Shown here one piece after another: positions 21,040 to 29,674 of a stretch of 35,297 bases of DNA (positions are counted from its first letter, which is position 1; every line of letters starts with the position of its first letter). Below the pieces are notes generated by a model, which saw only the letters and a program-made list of their open reading frames with translations, did not search any database and was not told where the DNA came from. This DNA comes from an uncultured Christensenella sp. Its GTDB lineage: Bacteria; Bacillota; Clostridia; Christensenellales; Borkfalkiaceae. The translations under genes and the position numbers were made by a program. Location: positions 1 to 35,297 of the forward strand of contig CAJTNY010000018.1 in the NCBI GenBank assembly GCA_910577875.1, read 5' to 3'.

Positions 21040-21732
21040 TTATATTTGACGCTGGCGTCGTTTTATCTTCTGCCAACTTATGAAACAATATGTATCGTTT
21101 ATCAAAAACATACTGAACGCGATTACGCTCGGCAATACTTCGGTGCCTACCGACGCGAGTTTCATAGACCAAAGCACAATCAATACTATATCGTTCAAAA
21201 TAAAAAGAATAGAAAAGAACTCGCTTCGGCGGAGCATAAGATAAGCCGCCGTAATGCTTGTCGTCAGCGAAATAGTGCTTACGATAAGGTTATCAGTGTT
21301 AAGCGCGCGCAGAATAAAATAAAAAGCCGCCGTCGCTGCCGCCGCACCTATACCAGTTAAAACATATTCCGCAGGACATAGAGAGTTGATTTTGACCTCG
21401 TGCGATTTACCGTCGAATTTATTTCTCATCCATGTAATTACGGAAACGATATGTATGGGTAACATAAGTAAAAGATATATAAGCATTTCTCCGTAATAGC
21501 GCTGTTGATATGCGTAAACCGCATACAGTATCGCAAAAACTATGCTTACGAACTGTCCTAACGCGTTTCCCTTTGCGTTTACGATAACGCAGGTAACTCC
21601 CGCAAGCGACGAGAGATATGATAAAACGCTCTTATCCTTGCCCAATATAAAACCTACGGTTATTACGGCGATGCTTGTAAGCCACAATATCCATTCCGTG
21701 AGAGTGAAGTATTTAAAAAACTTTTTCAACAT
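21040..21732 (-). CDS. pnuC: PnuC-family transporter (nicotinamide riboside or related vitamin)
   Basis: Takes up nicotinamide riboside or a similar vitamin by facilitated diffusion. From ATG 21732 it has 230 residues with seven or so membrane spans. The hallmark is SLAGVTCVIVNAKGNALGQ followed by YYGEMLIYLLLMLPI in spans 2 to 4, and NDIVLIVLWSMK near the end. The ATG starts one base after the stop of the YitT-like gene, so it is coupled to it; a TTG 11 codons earlier is less likely. The substrate is not decided by sequence here. PnuC relatives also carry thiamine (PnuT) or riboflavin (PnuX), and no riboswitch is seen to settle it. nadA lies 7 kb away. Confidence 0.78.
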   Translation of the reverse strand: MLKKFFKYFTLTEWILWLTSIAVITVGFILGKDKSVLSYLSSLAGVTCVIVNAKGNALGQFVSIVFAILYAVYAYQQRYYGEMLIYLLLMLPIHIVSVITWMRNKFDGKSHEVKINSLCPAEYVLTGIGAAAATAAFYFILRALNTDNLIVSTISLTTSITAAYLMLRRSEFFSILFILNDIVLIVLWSMKLASVGTEVLPSVIAFSMFLINDTYCFISWQKIKRRQRQI

Positions 21733-21733
21733 T

Positions 21734-22615
21734 TTAAAGCGTATCTCTGAAACCTTTTCCGACAATTCCGTTTGTGTCTGTAAGAATAACGAACGCTTCT
21801 GGGTCTGCGGCGTGTATGCGCGTTTTAAGCTTTAACGCTTCTCCGCGCTTGCAGACCGTAATTATAAGGGTTCGTTCTTCGCCTGTGTAACCGCCTTCGG
21901 CTTTCACGGAAGTATATCCGCGGTGTAATCCTTCGAGAATGAAAGGCGCGATAAGTTCGGGCTTTGTCGTGATAATTTGAACGTATTTACTTTTACCGAT
22001 ACTTTCGATTACGCTGTCTACGACGAAAGCTTTCGTGAACAGGCCGAGCAGTGAAAATAATCCGGTCTGAATATCGAAAATAAAGAAGGTGGAAGCGGCG
22101 ATTAAAAAATCGGTTATCAAGAGTGCAGTCCCGACGTCCTTTATGCGCGTATACTTTTTGATTATAAGCGCTATAATATCGGTCCCTCCGGAAGAAGCTC
22201 GGCAGTTGAAAATAATCGCGCTTCCGGCTGCCGATAAAAGCATAGCGAAGACGAATTCGAGGAATACCGAGTCCGTAAGCGGCAGTTCAAGCGGTATAAG
22301 CTTAAAAAGTTGCATTTCCGCAGTATATACAAGACTGCAATAAGCTGTCTTGAAAGTACAGCCTTTGCCGAGGAAAATAAATCCTATAACTAGCAAAATT
22401 ACGTTGAGAACCTGTATTAAAAACGCGGCGTCAAGCCAGGCGACGTACTTGGTCGTGAACTTGCTTAAAATTATGGCGATACCGCTCACGCCGCCTGTGG
22501 CGAAATTATTCGGGTTTTTAAAAAAATATATTCCCGCCGCCAACAGCAGAGTGCCGAGATTGAGTACAACCCAATACAGAACGGAAGAACGCGTAATTTT
22601 AATTTTGCCTTTCAA
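21734..22615 (-). CDS. YitT-family membrane protein (second copy)
   Basis: 293 residues, a YitT-type protein with an N-terminal five- to six-span membrane domain (AAGIYFFKNPNNFATGGVSGIAIIL; ASSGGTDIIALIIKKYT) and a C-terminal soluble DUF2179 domain (GYTSVKAEGGYTGEERTLIITV, ILTDTNGIVGKGF). Function unknown in the family; a transporter is usually assumed. The start is TTG 22615, directly after the stop of the first copy and ten bases after GGAGG; no better in-frame ATG exists. It pairs with the paralogue upstream. Confidence 0.82.
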   Translation of the reverse strand: MKGKIKITRSSVLYWVVLNLGTLLLAAGIYFFKNPNNFATGGVSGIAIILSKFTTKYVAWLDAAFLIQVLNVILLVIGFIFLGKGCTFKTAYCSLVYTAEMQLFKLIPLELPLTDSVFLEFVFAMLLSAAGSAIIFNCRASSGGTDIIALIIKKYTRIKDVGTALLITDFLIAASTFFIFDIQTGLFSLLGLFTKAFVVDSVIESIGKSKYVQIITTKPELIAPFILEGLHRGYTSVKAEGGYTGEERTLIITVCKRGEALKLKTRIHAADPEAFVILTDTNGIVGKGFRDTL

Positions 22616-23686
22616 TTAAATAGTTCCTCCGAACCCTTTTCCGAGAATTTCATTGGCGTCCGTTATTATTACGAACGCTTCGGGGTCGAGTTCTTTTACT
22701 TTGGTTTTAAGCTTTAACGCTTCTCCGCGTTTGCATACCGTTACGAGCACTTTTTTATCTTCGCCCGTGTAACCGCCCTGCGCGTCGTATTTGGTATATC
22801 CGTGCTGAATTACTTCGAGTATGTATTTCGCAATTTCGTCTGGCGACTTGGTTATGATTGTTATATACTTTGTCTTGCCTATGCTCTCTATGACGCTGTC
22901 CAAAAGGAAAGATTTGGCAAACAAGCCCATAAATGAGAACAGCGCGATTTCGACGTTTTTGAAAGTGAATATGGATACGCACACGACTATAAGGTCGATA
23001 ATCATAAGCGCCATACCGACGTTGATTTTCGTATATTTTTTTAATATCAGCGCGATTATATCGGTTCCGCCTGACGACGCTCCGCAGTTGAATACGAGCG
23101 CGCCGCCTACGCCGAATAAAAGTATTGCGTACACCATTTCAAGGAACGGTTGTTCGGTCAAAGTATGCATACCGAATTCGTTTTCGGGCAAATCCGGAAT
23201 ATGTCCGAGAATATCCGTGAACTCGAAAAGCCAGATTATAAACGTGTAAAGGAGAGAACAGTATATCGTCTTGATTGTGCACTGTTTGCCCAATATTATA
23301 AGTCCGAGAATAAGAAGCAGGACGTTTATAATCGCCATTATTACAGACTGCGAAAAGAATTCGAGCGGTATTAGGTTCGATAAAAGAATTGCAATACCCG
23401 CGACTCCGCCTAACGTGAAATTATTCGGCGTCTGGAAAAAATAGACGCTTAAAGACATCATAAAAATGCCTACGTTCAAAAGCAGAAACCTTACCGCCGT
23501 GCGGATACGCTTTTGTTTGGGAGTAAGCAGTTTTTCTTTCGGGAGCTCGGTTTTTTCAGTGTGCTCCGCCGTGTTTAAAACGGGTTGTTCTTCGGCTTCC
23601 GCAACGGCGGACACGGCGGTTTCTTCCGTTGATTCTTTTGCAATTGCGATTTCTAATTCTTCGGTTTTTCTTGATTTTTTCCTCAT
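22616..23686 (-). CDS. YitT-family membrane protein (first copy)
   Basis: 356 residues from ATG 23686 with AGGA six bases upstream; a TTG five codons earlier is also in frame. It is the same architecture as the next gene, with SLSVYFFQTPNNFTLGGVAGIAILL, GASSGGTDIIALILKKYT and the DUF2179 end GYTKYDAQGGYTGEDKKVLVTV. An extra charged N-terminal tail of about 60 residues (KKSRKTEELEIAIAKESTE...) is absent in the second copy. It heads the operon with the second copy and PnuC. Confidence 0.82.
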   Translation of the reverse strand: MRKKSRKTEELEIAIAKESTEETAVSAVAEAEEQPVLNTAEHTEKTELPKEKLLTPKQKRIRTAVRFLLLNVGIFMMSLSVYFFQTPNNFTLGGVAGIAILLSNLIPLEFFSQSVIMAIINVLLLILGLIILGKQCTIKTIYCSLLYTFIIWLFEFTDILGHIPDLPENEFGMHTLTEQPFLEMVYAILLFGVGGALVFNCGASSGGTDIIALILKKYTKINVGMALMIIDLIVVCVSIFTFKNVEIALFSFMGLFAKSFLLDSVIESIGKTKYITIITKSPDEIAKYILEVIQHGYTKYDAQGGYTGEDKKVLVTVCKRGEALKLKTKVKELDPEAFVIITDANEILGKGFGGTI

Positions 23687-23727
23687 ATTATTCCTGTACA
23701 AAAATCGAATATTTTCAAAGCGTTTAA

Positions 23728-23756
23728 ATCATAACATATGCTCTAAACGTTGTCAA
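23728..23756 (-). promoter_or_regulatory. Promoter of the YitT-YitT-PnuC operon
   Basis: Minus strand TTGACA (23756..23751), 17 bases, TATGAT (23733..23728), about 40 bases before the start codon. Confidence 0.78.
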
Positions 23757-23797
23757 TGAAATTCATAAAAATGACCGTTTTATTTCGTCCGCTTTAC

Positions 23798-23826
23798 TTG
23801 AAAGAAATTATAATTTATGATATAGT
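23798..23826 (+). promoter_or_regulatory. Promoter of the GH13 gene with leader hairpin
   Basis: TTGAAA (23798..23803), 17 bases, TATAGT (23821..23826). The RNA would begin with a GC hairpin, GCGGGCG (23834..23840) with CGCCCGC (23854..23860), and a T run at 23872..23877. This could be a weak attenuator. Confidence 0.65.
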
Positions 23827-23919
23827 ATACGTAGCGGGCGGTAAAGTGCGCGTCGCCCGCGTATATTGTGATTTTTTAGTTTATAATTTTGGCAGACGCA
23901 AAATTCAAGGACTTGATTT

Positions 23920-25965
23920 ATGATAAACAGAAAGGCTGTATTTGCCGACGAAACTAAGTTGTTTAAGACGCCGTACGAACCGCAAAGCGGCGATACCGTT
24001 ACGCTTAAAATAAGAACTCTTGCAAACGACGTCTTAAAAGTTTACGCGGTTATTAACGGAATCAAAAGGATAATGAAAAAACTTCCGCCTAAGCGCGGGG
24101 AAAGCAATTTCGATTATTATTCAGTATCTTTCGTTTGTTCGTCTAAGCCCGTCGGATATTACTTTATATTATACGACGATGACGACGCGGTTGCTTTTAA
24201 CCGCTTAGGCTGCGTCGAAAACGTGCAAGCGGAATATAATTTTTCGTTCGTGCCCGGGTTCAAAGTTCCAGACTGGGCGAAAGGCACGGTTTTTTATCAG
24301 ATTTTCTGCGACAGGTTCTGTGACGGAAATCCTTCCAATAACGTCGAAGATAACGAGTACTACTATACGGGCGGACACTCCAAGAAAATAACGGAGTGGA
24401 ACAAGTTTCCCGACGCTTTGGACGTGCGCTGTTTTTACGGCGGGGATTTGCAGGGCGTTAGGCAGAAGCTCGATTATCTTCAGGATTTGGGAGTCGAAGC
24501 GATTTACTTTAACCCGCTGTTTGTCTCTCCGTCGAACCATAAATACGATACACAGGACTACGACCATATCGACCCGCACCTCGCGGTTATAGAGGAAGAC
24601 GTCGAACACCGTATGCAGTATTGGGAGCATAACAACGGTTATGCCCCGAAATATATCAAACGCGTCACCTCGCGTGTAAATCTTCAAAAGAGCAACGATT
24701 ATTTTGCAGAGCTCGTAGAAGAAATTCACAGACGTGGAATGAGGGTTGTTATAGACGGCGTTTTTAATCATTGCGGTTCGTTCAATAAATGGATGGACAG
24801 GGAAGGCGTATATCTTAATAAAGAGGGCTACGAACAGAAAGGCGCGTTTCACGCGCTGGACAGTCCATACAGGAGCTATTTTAAATTCGACAAACCGCGC
24901 GAAGCAAACAGTAATTACGAAGGCTGGTGGGGTTTTCAGACTTTACCAAAACTCAATTACGAACATAGTGTCGAACTCGAAGACTATATTCTGTCTACTG
25001 GCGCGAAGTGGGTTTCCGCTCCGTTCAATGTTGACGGGTGGAGACTCGACGTTGCCGCAGACTTAGGGCACAGCGTCAGATACAACCATAAATTTTGGAA
25101 AGCGTTCCGCGAAAAAGTAAGAGGCGCGAACTCTGAGGCTTTTATATTCGCGGAGCATTACGGTGACCCCGAGAGCTGGTTCAAAGGCGGAGAGTGGGAT
25201 TCGGTAATGAATTACGACGCCTTTATGGAACCCGTTACCTGGTTTTTGACAGGTATGGAAAAACACAGCGAAAGTTTCGACGGGAGTAAACTTTGGGACG
25301 GTCAGCTTTTCTTCGAAAGTATGTTCAAGAATATGAGCAAATTTCCCCGCCCCTCGCTTGATTCGGCGTTAAATCAACTTTCCAACCACGACCATTCGCG
25401 CTTTTTAACTCGCACTAACGGCACCGTCGGAACGTTGAAAACCTGCGGCCCACAAGCGGCGGGATATAATATTCAGCTACCCGTAATGGCGCTCGGCGTA
25501 CTTATCCAGATGACCTGGGTAGGCTCGCCCGGAATATATTACGCCGACGAAGCGGGGCAGGTGGGTTGGACTGACCCCGACAGCCGCCGTACTTATCCTT
25601 GGGGCGGAGAAAACAAACTTCTCATCGATTACCATAAAACTTTAATCGGGCTTCGTAAGAGCGTGCACTGTCTTAAAACGGGCAGTCTGAAAAAACTCGA
25701 CGCTGGCAACGGATATATAATATACGGCAGGTTCGATGAAACGGACTGCGCTGCGGTAATTATAAACTGTACGGACGCGGAAATGAATTTGAGCGTGCCC
25801 GTCTGGGAGATAGGCGTTCCTACCGGCGGAACAATGACGAGAAAGATTATGACGCACGCAAACGGATTCGATACGGACGCGGAGAAAAACTGCGTCAAAC
25901 ACGGAAGGCTTTTTGTAAACCTTTCCGCCAAATCGGGCTGTATATATCATTATAAGTTTGAATAA
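23920..25965 (+). CDS. GH13 alpha-glucan hydrolase (neopullulanase/cyclomaltodextrinase type)
   Basis: Cytoplasmic enzyme of 681 residues without signal peptide, cutting maltodextrins or alpha-glucans. A beta-rich N-terminal domain (1..120, CBM34-like by position) precedes the catalytic barrel, which starts at WAKGTVFYQIFCDRF. Conserved regions: DGVFNHCG (about 280), GWRLDVAADLG with the nucleophile Asp (about 377), FIFAEHYGD with the acid Glu (about 412), and LSNHDHSRF with the third Asp (about 490). SPGIYYADEAG and the C-terminal strand domain follow. ATG follows AAGGA by eight bases. It is followed after 56 bases by the branching enzyme gene, so the two probably form one glucan operon. The exact substrate cannot be told from sequence by eye. 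Confidence 0.85.
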   Translation: MINRKAVFADETKLFKTPYEPQSGDTVTLKIRTLANDVLKVYAVINGIKRIMKKLPPKRGESNFDYYSVSFVCSSKPVGYYFILYDDDDAVAFNRLGCVENVQAEYNFSFVPGFKVPDWAKGTVFYQIFCDRFCDGNPSNNVEDNEYYYTGGHSKKITEWNKFPDALDVRCFYGGDLQGVRQKLDYLQDLGVEAIYFNPLFVSPSNHKYDTQDYDHIDPHLAVIEEDVEHRMQYWEHNNGYAPKYIKRVTSRVNLQKSNDYFAELVEEIHRRGMRVVIDGVFNHCGSFNKWMDREGVYLNKEGYEQKGAFHALDSPYRSYFKFDKPREANSNYEGWWGFQTLPKLNYEHSVELEDYILSTGAKWVSAPFNVDGWRLDVAADLGHSVRYNHKFWKAFREKVRGANSEAFIFAEHYGDPESWFKGGEWDSVMNYDAFMEPVTWFLTGMEKHSESFDGSKLWDGQLFFESMFKNMSKFPRPSLDSALNQLSNHDHSRFLTRTNGTVGTLKTCGPQAAGYNIQLPVMALGVLIQMTWVGSPGIYYADEAGQVGWTDPDSRRTYPWGGENKLLIDYHKTLIGLRKSVHCLKTGSLKKLDAGNGYIIYGRFDETDCAAVIINCTDAEMNLSVPVWEIGVPTGGTMTRKIMTHANGFDTDAEKNCVKHGRLFVNLSAKSGCIYHYKFE

Positions 25966-26021
25966 AATTAATCCGCAGAATGCAATTAAATTTTTTAAGA
26001 ATAAAAAATGGGGGATAAATT

Positions 26022-28061
26022 ATGAACAATAAATTTTTCGGGGAACTGGACAGATATCTGTTCCACCGCGGAACACACTACGAACTGTACAATAAAATGG
26101 GCGCACATTTAAGAGAAATCGACGGTGTTCAAGGCGTACATTTCGTGCTTTGGGCGCCGAACGCGCGCGCTGTGTGCGTGGTTTCGGACGGCAACGGCTG
26201 GACGCCCTGGCGCGACGTTATGGAAAAGGTCGACGACTGCATATGGGAGCTGTTCGTTCCCGGTATGTGCGAAGGCGTTAAATACAAATACCTGATTGTC
26301 CGCGCCGACGGCTCCGAGGTTGAGAAAATCGACCCTTACGGTTTCCGTTCTGAGTTAAGACCGAGCAACGCTTCGATTGTCGCAAACCTAGACAGATACG
26401 AGTGGGGCGATAAAGAATGGTTAAAGGCCAAAAAAGGCGAAAACTTTCTTGAAAAGCCTATGTCTGTCTACGAAGTCCACCTCGGGAGCTGGAAAAAGGA
26501 CTTGTCCAAATGGGACGAGGACCAATATTTCGATTTCCGCAGACTTGCGCATGAACTCTGCGAATATGTAGAGTGGATGGGTTATACCCACGTCGAACTT
26601 ATGGGTATATGTGAATATCCATTCGACCCGTCCTGGGGCTATCAGGTTACCGGTTATTTCGCACCTACTTCGCGCTACGGCACGCCCGACGATTTCATGT
26701 ACTTTGTCGACCACTTGCATAAACACGGTATCGGCGTAATTTTAGACTGGGTGCCGGCGCATTTTCCCAAAGACGACTGTGCGCTTGCGAATTTCGACGG
26801 AACCCCTTTATACGAATACTCCGACCCGCTTCGCGCCGAATATCCCGAATGGGGCACTAAGGCGTTTGATTTGGGTAAAAAAGAAGTTTCCAACTTCCTT
26901 ATGGCATCGGCGTTCTTTTGGGTTGAGAAATACCATATCGACGCGCTGAGAGTAGACGCGGTTGCTGCGATGCTTTACAATAGTTTCGGCAGAGGCGAAT
27001 GGCGGCCCAACGAATACGGCGGTAACGAGAATCTCGAAAGTTTTGAATTCTTCCGCCACCTCAACAGCGTTTTAAGGCAGCGTACGGACGCTTTCTTGAT
27101 AGCCGAAGACTCCTCGATTATCGAGGGCATAACAAAGCCCGCTAAAAAGGGCGGTTTCGGTTTCGGGCTTAAATGGAATATGGGCTGGATGAACGATACA
27201 ATAAAGTATTACAATACCGACCCCATTTTCAGACCCTATCACCACGGACTTATAACCCACCTGTTCGAGTATGCGTTCAACGAAAATTATATGCTCGTTC
27301 TCTCTCACGATGAAGTGGTGCACGGCAAGGGCAGTATGATAAACAAGTTTATCGGAAGCAAGCCCGACAAACTCGGAAGCTTGAAAACCTGTTATACAAT
27401 GATGATGGGCCATCCCGGCAAAAAACTTCTGTTTATGGGTCAGGACTTTGCGCAGGAGCGGGAGTGGAACTTCAAAACAGGGCTCGACTGGTTCCTATGC
27501 GACGACGAAGGTCACCGCGACGTGCTCAACTGTTTTCGCGCGCTTCTGCACTTGTACAAAACGCGCCCCGTGCTCTATAACGACTGCGGAGGTAACGGTA
27601 CGTTCGAGTGGATAAACAGCGGCGACTATAATCGTAACATATTCACGTTCATACGCCGTAATCCTTGGAACTATAATAATGCGTTGATTTTTGTCTGTAA
27701 CTTCGCACCCGTAGAGAGATACGAATTTGGTGCCGGCGCACCCGTAGACGGTGTATATAAGCGGGTGTTTTCTACTTATCCCGACGGTTCGCCTTTTGAA
27801 ATAGAGGCAAAGGAAGAGCTTTGCGACGGCAGAAAATATAAACTCGTTTTCAACCTTCGCCCTTATGAGTCGGTTATATTCGAAGTTCCATACCACGAAA
27901 GCACAGCTGAGGAAATCAAGAAAGAAAAGAGTGTAAAAAGCAGGATAAAGCGCGAACATAAAGAAGTCAAAAACGATTTGTCGCATATCCCGCAGGTTAC
28001 GCCTATGGACGGTGAATCCGCACCCGCAAAAAAGACAACCCGAAAAACGGTAAAAAAATAA
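26022..28061 (+). CDS. glgB: 1,4-alpha-glucan branching enzyme
   Basis: Forms alpha-1,6 branches in glycogen (GH13). 679 residues. A CBM48 N-terminal domain (VHFVLWAPNARAVCVVSDGNGW, about 30..115) precedes the catalytic barrel. Landmarks: ELMGICEYPFDPSWGYQVTG, DWVPAHFPKDD, ALRVDAVAAML with the nucleophile Asp (about 312), FLIAEDSS with the acid Glu (about 363), and LSHDEVVHGKGSM (about 428). These are diagnostic of GlgB. The C-terminal all-beta domain is followed by an unusual Lys/Arg-rich tail of about 50 residues (SRIKREHKEVKND ... TTRKTVKK), absent in standard GlgB. GGGGG eight bases before ATG is the ribosome site. No other glycogen genes (glgC, glgA, glgP) are in the window. Confidence 0.93.
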   Translation: MNNKFFGELDRYLFHRGTHYELYNKMGAHLREIDGVQGVHFVLWAPNARAVCVVSDGNGWTPWRDVMEKVDDCIWELFVPGMCEGVKYKYLIVRADGSEVEKIDPYGFRSELRPSNASIVANLDRYEWGDKEWLKAKKGENFLEKPMSVYEVHLGSWKKDLSKWDEDQYFDFRRLAHELCEYVEWMGYTHVELMGICEYPFDPSWGYQVTGYFAPTSRYGTPDDFMYFVDHLHKHGIGVILDWVPAHFPKDDCALANFDGTPLYEYSDPLRAEYPEWGTKAFDLGKKEVSNFLMASAFFWVEKYHIDALRVDAVAAMLYNSFGRGEWRPNEYGGNENLESFEFFRHLNSVLRQRTDAFLIAEDSSIIEGITKPAKKGGFGFGLKWNMGWMNDTIKYYNTDPIFRPYHHGLITHLFEYAFNENYMLVLSHDEVVHGKGSMINKFIGSKPDKLGSLKTCYTMMMGHPGKKLLFMGQDFAQEREWNFKTGLDWFLCDDEGHRDVLNCFRALLHLYKTRPVLYNDCGGNGTFEWINSGDYNRNIFTFIRRNPWNYNNALIFVCNFAPVERYEFGAGAPVDGVYKRVFSTYPDGSPFEIEAKEELCDGRKYKLVFNLRPYESVIFEVPYHESTAEEIKKEKSVKSRIKREHKEVKNDLSHIPQVTPMDGESAPAKKTTRKTVKK

Positions 28062-28068
28062 TACGAAT

Positions 28069-28098
28069 ACCGCCAAGCGTTTTTTTACGCTTGGCGGT
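28069..28098. terminator. Terminator after glgB
   Basis: A 12-bp perfect stem (28069..28080 with 28087..28098) around a T6 loop, between glgB and the convergent Cys-rich gene. T/A-rich on both sides. Confidence 0.75.
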
Positions 28099-28101
28099 AA
28101 T

Positions 28102-28412
28102 TTATCTCGGCGGGAGAGGTTCGGTTTTATTTTCTTCGTATTCTTCCCGTACAATCTGTTCGAGAACCTTCAAACCTTCCAAAGTTTCTATAATGCGTTT
28201 GTACACTATGTCTTTTCTTAAAAACCGTCTGCCGTATCTGCAACCAGGGGTATCGTACTTCCATTTATTGCATCCGTCGCGTTTCTTTACTACGCTTTCG
28301 TTTTCAGAGCAAAAGCCGGTGTTCTGCCTTTCAAAGGTGCAGATTTTTTTAAATATACCGCTTCGTAATGTCGGCAATTATAGCAGTGATGTTGTTTTTC
28401 TTGTTCTTCCAT
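28102..28412 (-). pseudogene. Frameshifted Cys-rich small protein
   Basis: A strong GAGGAG site precedes ATG 28412, which opens MEEQEKQHHCYNCRHYEAV and continues to an early TAG. The matching second half lies in another frame: KKICTFERQNTGFCSENESV, DGCNKWKYDTPGCRYG, and a helical end. The two halves join if the reading frame slips back one base in the A7 run at 28350..28344. Joined, the product has about 100 residues with seven Cys in Cys-x-x-Cys and spaced patterns, so zinc binding is likely. Similar small Cys proteins occur in Clostridia, to my memory. A real one-base deletion, a sequencing error in the homopolymer, or programmed slippage on A-AAA-AAA are all possible. Confidence 0.65.
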
Positions 28413-28442
28413 AGTTAAACTCCTCTCAGTAAACTATGAATT

Positions 28443-28471
28443 ATTATATTCTTAGAAATCAAAGAAGTCAA
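28443..28471 (-). promoter_or_regulatory. Promoter of the Cys-rich gene, under XRE operators
   Basis: Minus strand TTGACT (28471..28466), 17 bases, TATAAT (28448..28443). Two palindromic sites, TTAGAAATCAAA (28452..28463) and TTAGATTTCTAA (28481..28492), lie inside and just beside it. They also touch the -10 box of the divergent XRE gene. Confidence 0.75.
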
Positions 28472-28504
28472 GTATTTTTCTTAGATTTCTAATATAATTT
28501 AATT

Positions 28505-28708
28505 ATGAAAGATTTATCAGAAAAAATAAAAGATTTGAGAATAGCAATGGGGTTATCTCAACCGCAGCTTGCCGAAAAAGTGGGTGTATCGAAAGCTGTT
28601 ATATCTTTTTGGGAAAACGGAGTTAATGAACCCAAAGCGCGATATATAAAGGCGCTTGCTTTATGTTTCGGGGTTTCAGCTGATTATCTTCTTGGGCTTG
28701 AAAATTAA
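28505..28708 (+). CDS. XRE-family helix-turn-helix regulator
   Basis: 67 residues, a bare HTH_3 domain: KIKDLRIAMGLSQPQLAEKVGVSKAVISFWENGVNEPKARY, with the recognition helix at about 29..40 and a final helix SADYLLGLEN. It probably represses its own gene and the divergent Cys-rich gene through the two TTAGAWWTCTAA-like sites. TATAAT at 28493..28498 is only six bases before the ATG, and there is no ribosome site, so the mRNA is likely leaderless. Confidence 0.88.
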   Translation: MKDLSEKIKDLRIAMGLSQPQLAEKVGVSKAVISFWENGVNEPKARYIKALALCFGVSADYLLGLEN

Positions 28709-28720
28709 ACAAACAGCCGC

Positions 28721-28749
28721 TTGACCGTAGTTTCTGTTTGCGGTATAAT
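28721..28749 (+). promoter_or_regulatory. Promoter of nadA with almost no leader
   Basis: TTGACC (28721..28726), 17 bases, TATAAT (28744..28749). Transcription would start at about 28755..28757 and the ATG is at 28759, so the leader is only a few bases and has no ribosome site. Confidence 0.78.
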
Positions 28750-28758
28750 GTAATAACA

Positions 28759-29673
28759 ATGATTAAAGATATACAGCAAAAAATTGTTGATTTAAAAAAG
28801 CGGAACGGTGTTTGTATTCTCGCACACAGTTATATGTCCGAGGAGATTTGCGAAGTCGCGGATTTCACGGGCGACAGCTACGCGCTCTCCGTACAGGCTA
28901 AGGCTTGCGTGCAGAACACTGTTATAATGTGCGGCGTAAGATTTATGGCGGAAACGGTGAAAATGCTTTCGCCCGAAAAGCGCGTCATACTCGCGAACCC
29001 GCAGGCGGGTTGTCCTATGGCGGAGCAATTCGATAAAGACGTGATTGAGGAAGTTAAAAAGCGTTATCCCGAATACGCTGTTGTCGCTTACGTGAATACT
29101 ACGGCAGAGCTTAAAACGGTTTCGGATGTTTGCGTCACTTCTTCGAGTGCGGTCAAGATATGCAGAGCCATACCCGAAAAAAATATTCTGTTTATTCCCG
29201 ATATAAATCTGGGAACTTACGTCAAAACTCAGGTGCCCGAGAAGAATTTCAAACTGTTGTCGGGCGGGTGTCCCACTCACGCGAAAATAGAGAAGTCGGA
29301 CGCGGAGGCAGCAAAAAAGGCGCACCCGAACGCGCTCCTTCTCGTTCATCCCGAATGTCGTCCCGAAGTTGTCGGACTTGCGGACTACGTCGGTTCCACA
29401 TCGGGTATTATGGACTTTGCCGAGAAATCGAATAAAAAAGAGTTCATTATCGGAACGGAAAATTCTATTGTCCAGCATTTGCAGTTCAGATGTACCGATA
29501 AAAAGTTTTACCCGCTTTCCAAAGATTTGGTTTGCCACAATATGAGAATTACTTCGCTTATAGACGTTTTAAACTGTCTTGAAGGCACGGCGGGCGAAGA
29601 GATAAAAATGGACTCGGAACTTATTTCGAAAGCTGTGAAGTGCATCAACAAAATGATAGAGTACGGGGGTTGA
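28759..29673 (+). CDS. nadA: Quinolinate synthase NadA
   Basis: Condenses iminoaspartate and dihydroxyacetone phosphate into quinolinate for NAD synthesis, using a [4Fe-4S] cluster. From ATG 28759 it has 304 residues, the usual length. Seen: ILAHSYMSEEICEVADFTGDS, CGVRFMAETVKMLSPEK, and NPQAGCPMA (Cys 85), SGGCPTH (Cys 171) and LVCHNM (Cys 259) at the three cluster-ligand positions; also HPECRPEVV and VGSTSGI. An upstream in-frame start lies before the promoter and is unlikely. nadB and nadC are not in the window. The gene runs into the Rrf2 regulator after one base, so cluster supply and this cluster enzyme are grouped. Confidence 0.93.
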   Translation: MIKDIQQKIVDLKKRNGVCILAHSYMSEEICEVADFTGDSYALSVQAKACVQNTVIMCGVRFMAETVKMLSPEKRVILANPQAGCPMAEQFDKDVIEEVKKRYPEYAVVAYVNTTAELKTVSDVCVTSSSAVKICRAIPEKNILFIPDINLGTYVKTQVPEKNFKLLSGGCPTHAKIEKSDAEAAKKAHPNALLLVHPECRPEVVGLADYVGSTSGIMDFAEKSNKKEFIIGTENSIVQHLQFRCTDKKFYPLSKDLVCHNMRITSLIDVLNCLEGTAGEEIKMDSELISKAVKCINKMIEYGG

Positions 29674-29674
29674 C

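Noticed and set aside
28792..29538. Minus-strand 248-codon frame opposite nadA
   Set aside because: Shadow of nadA with no ribosome site and no recognisable domain.
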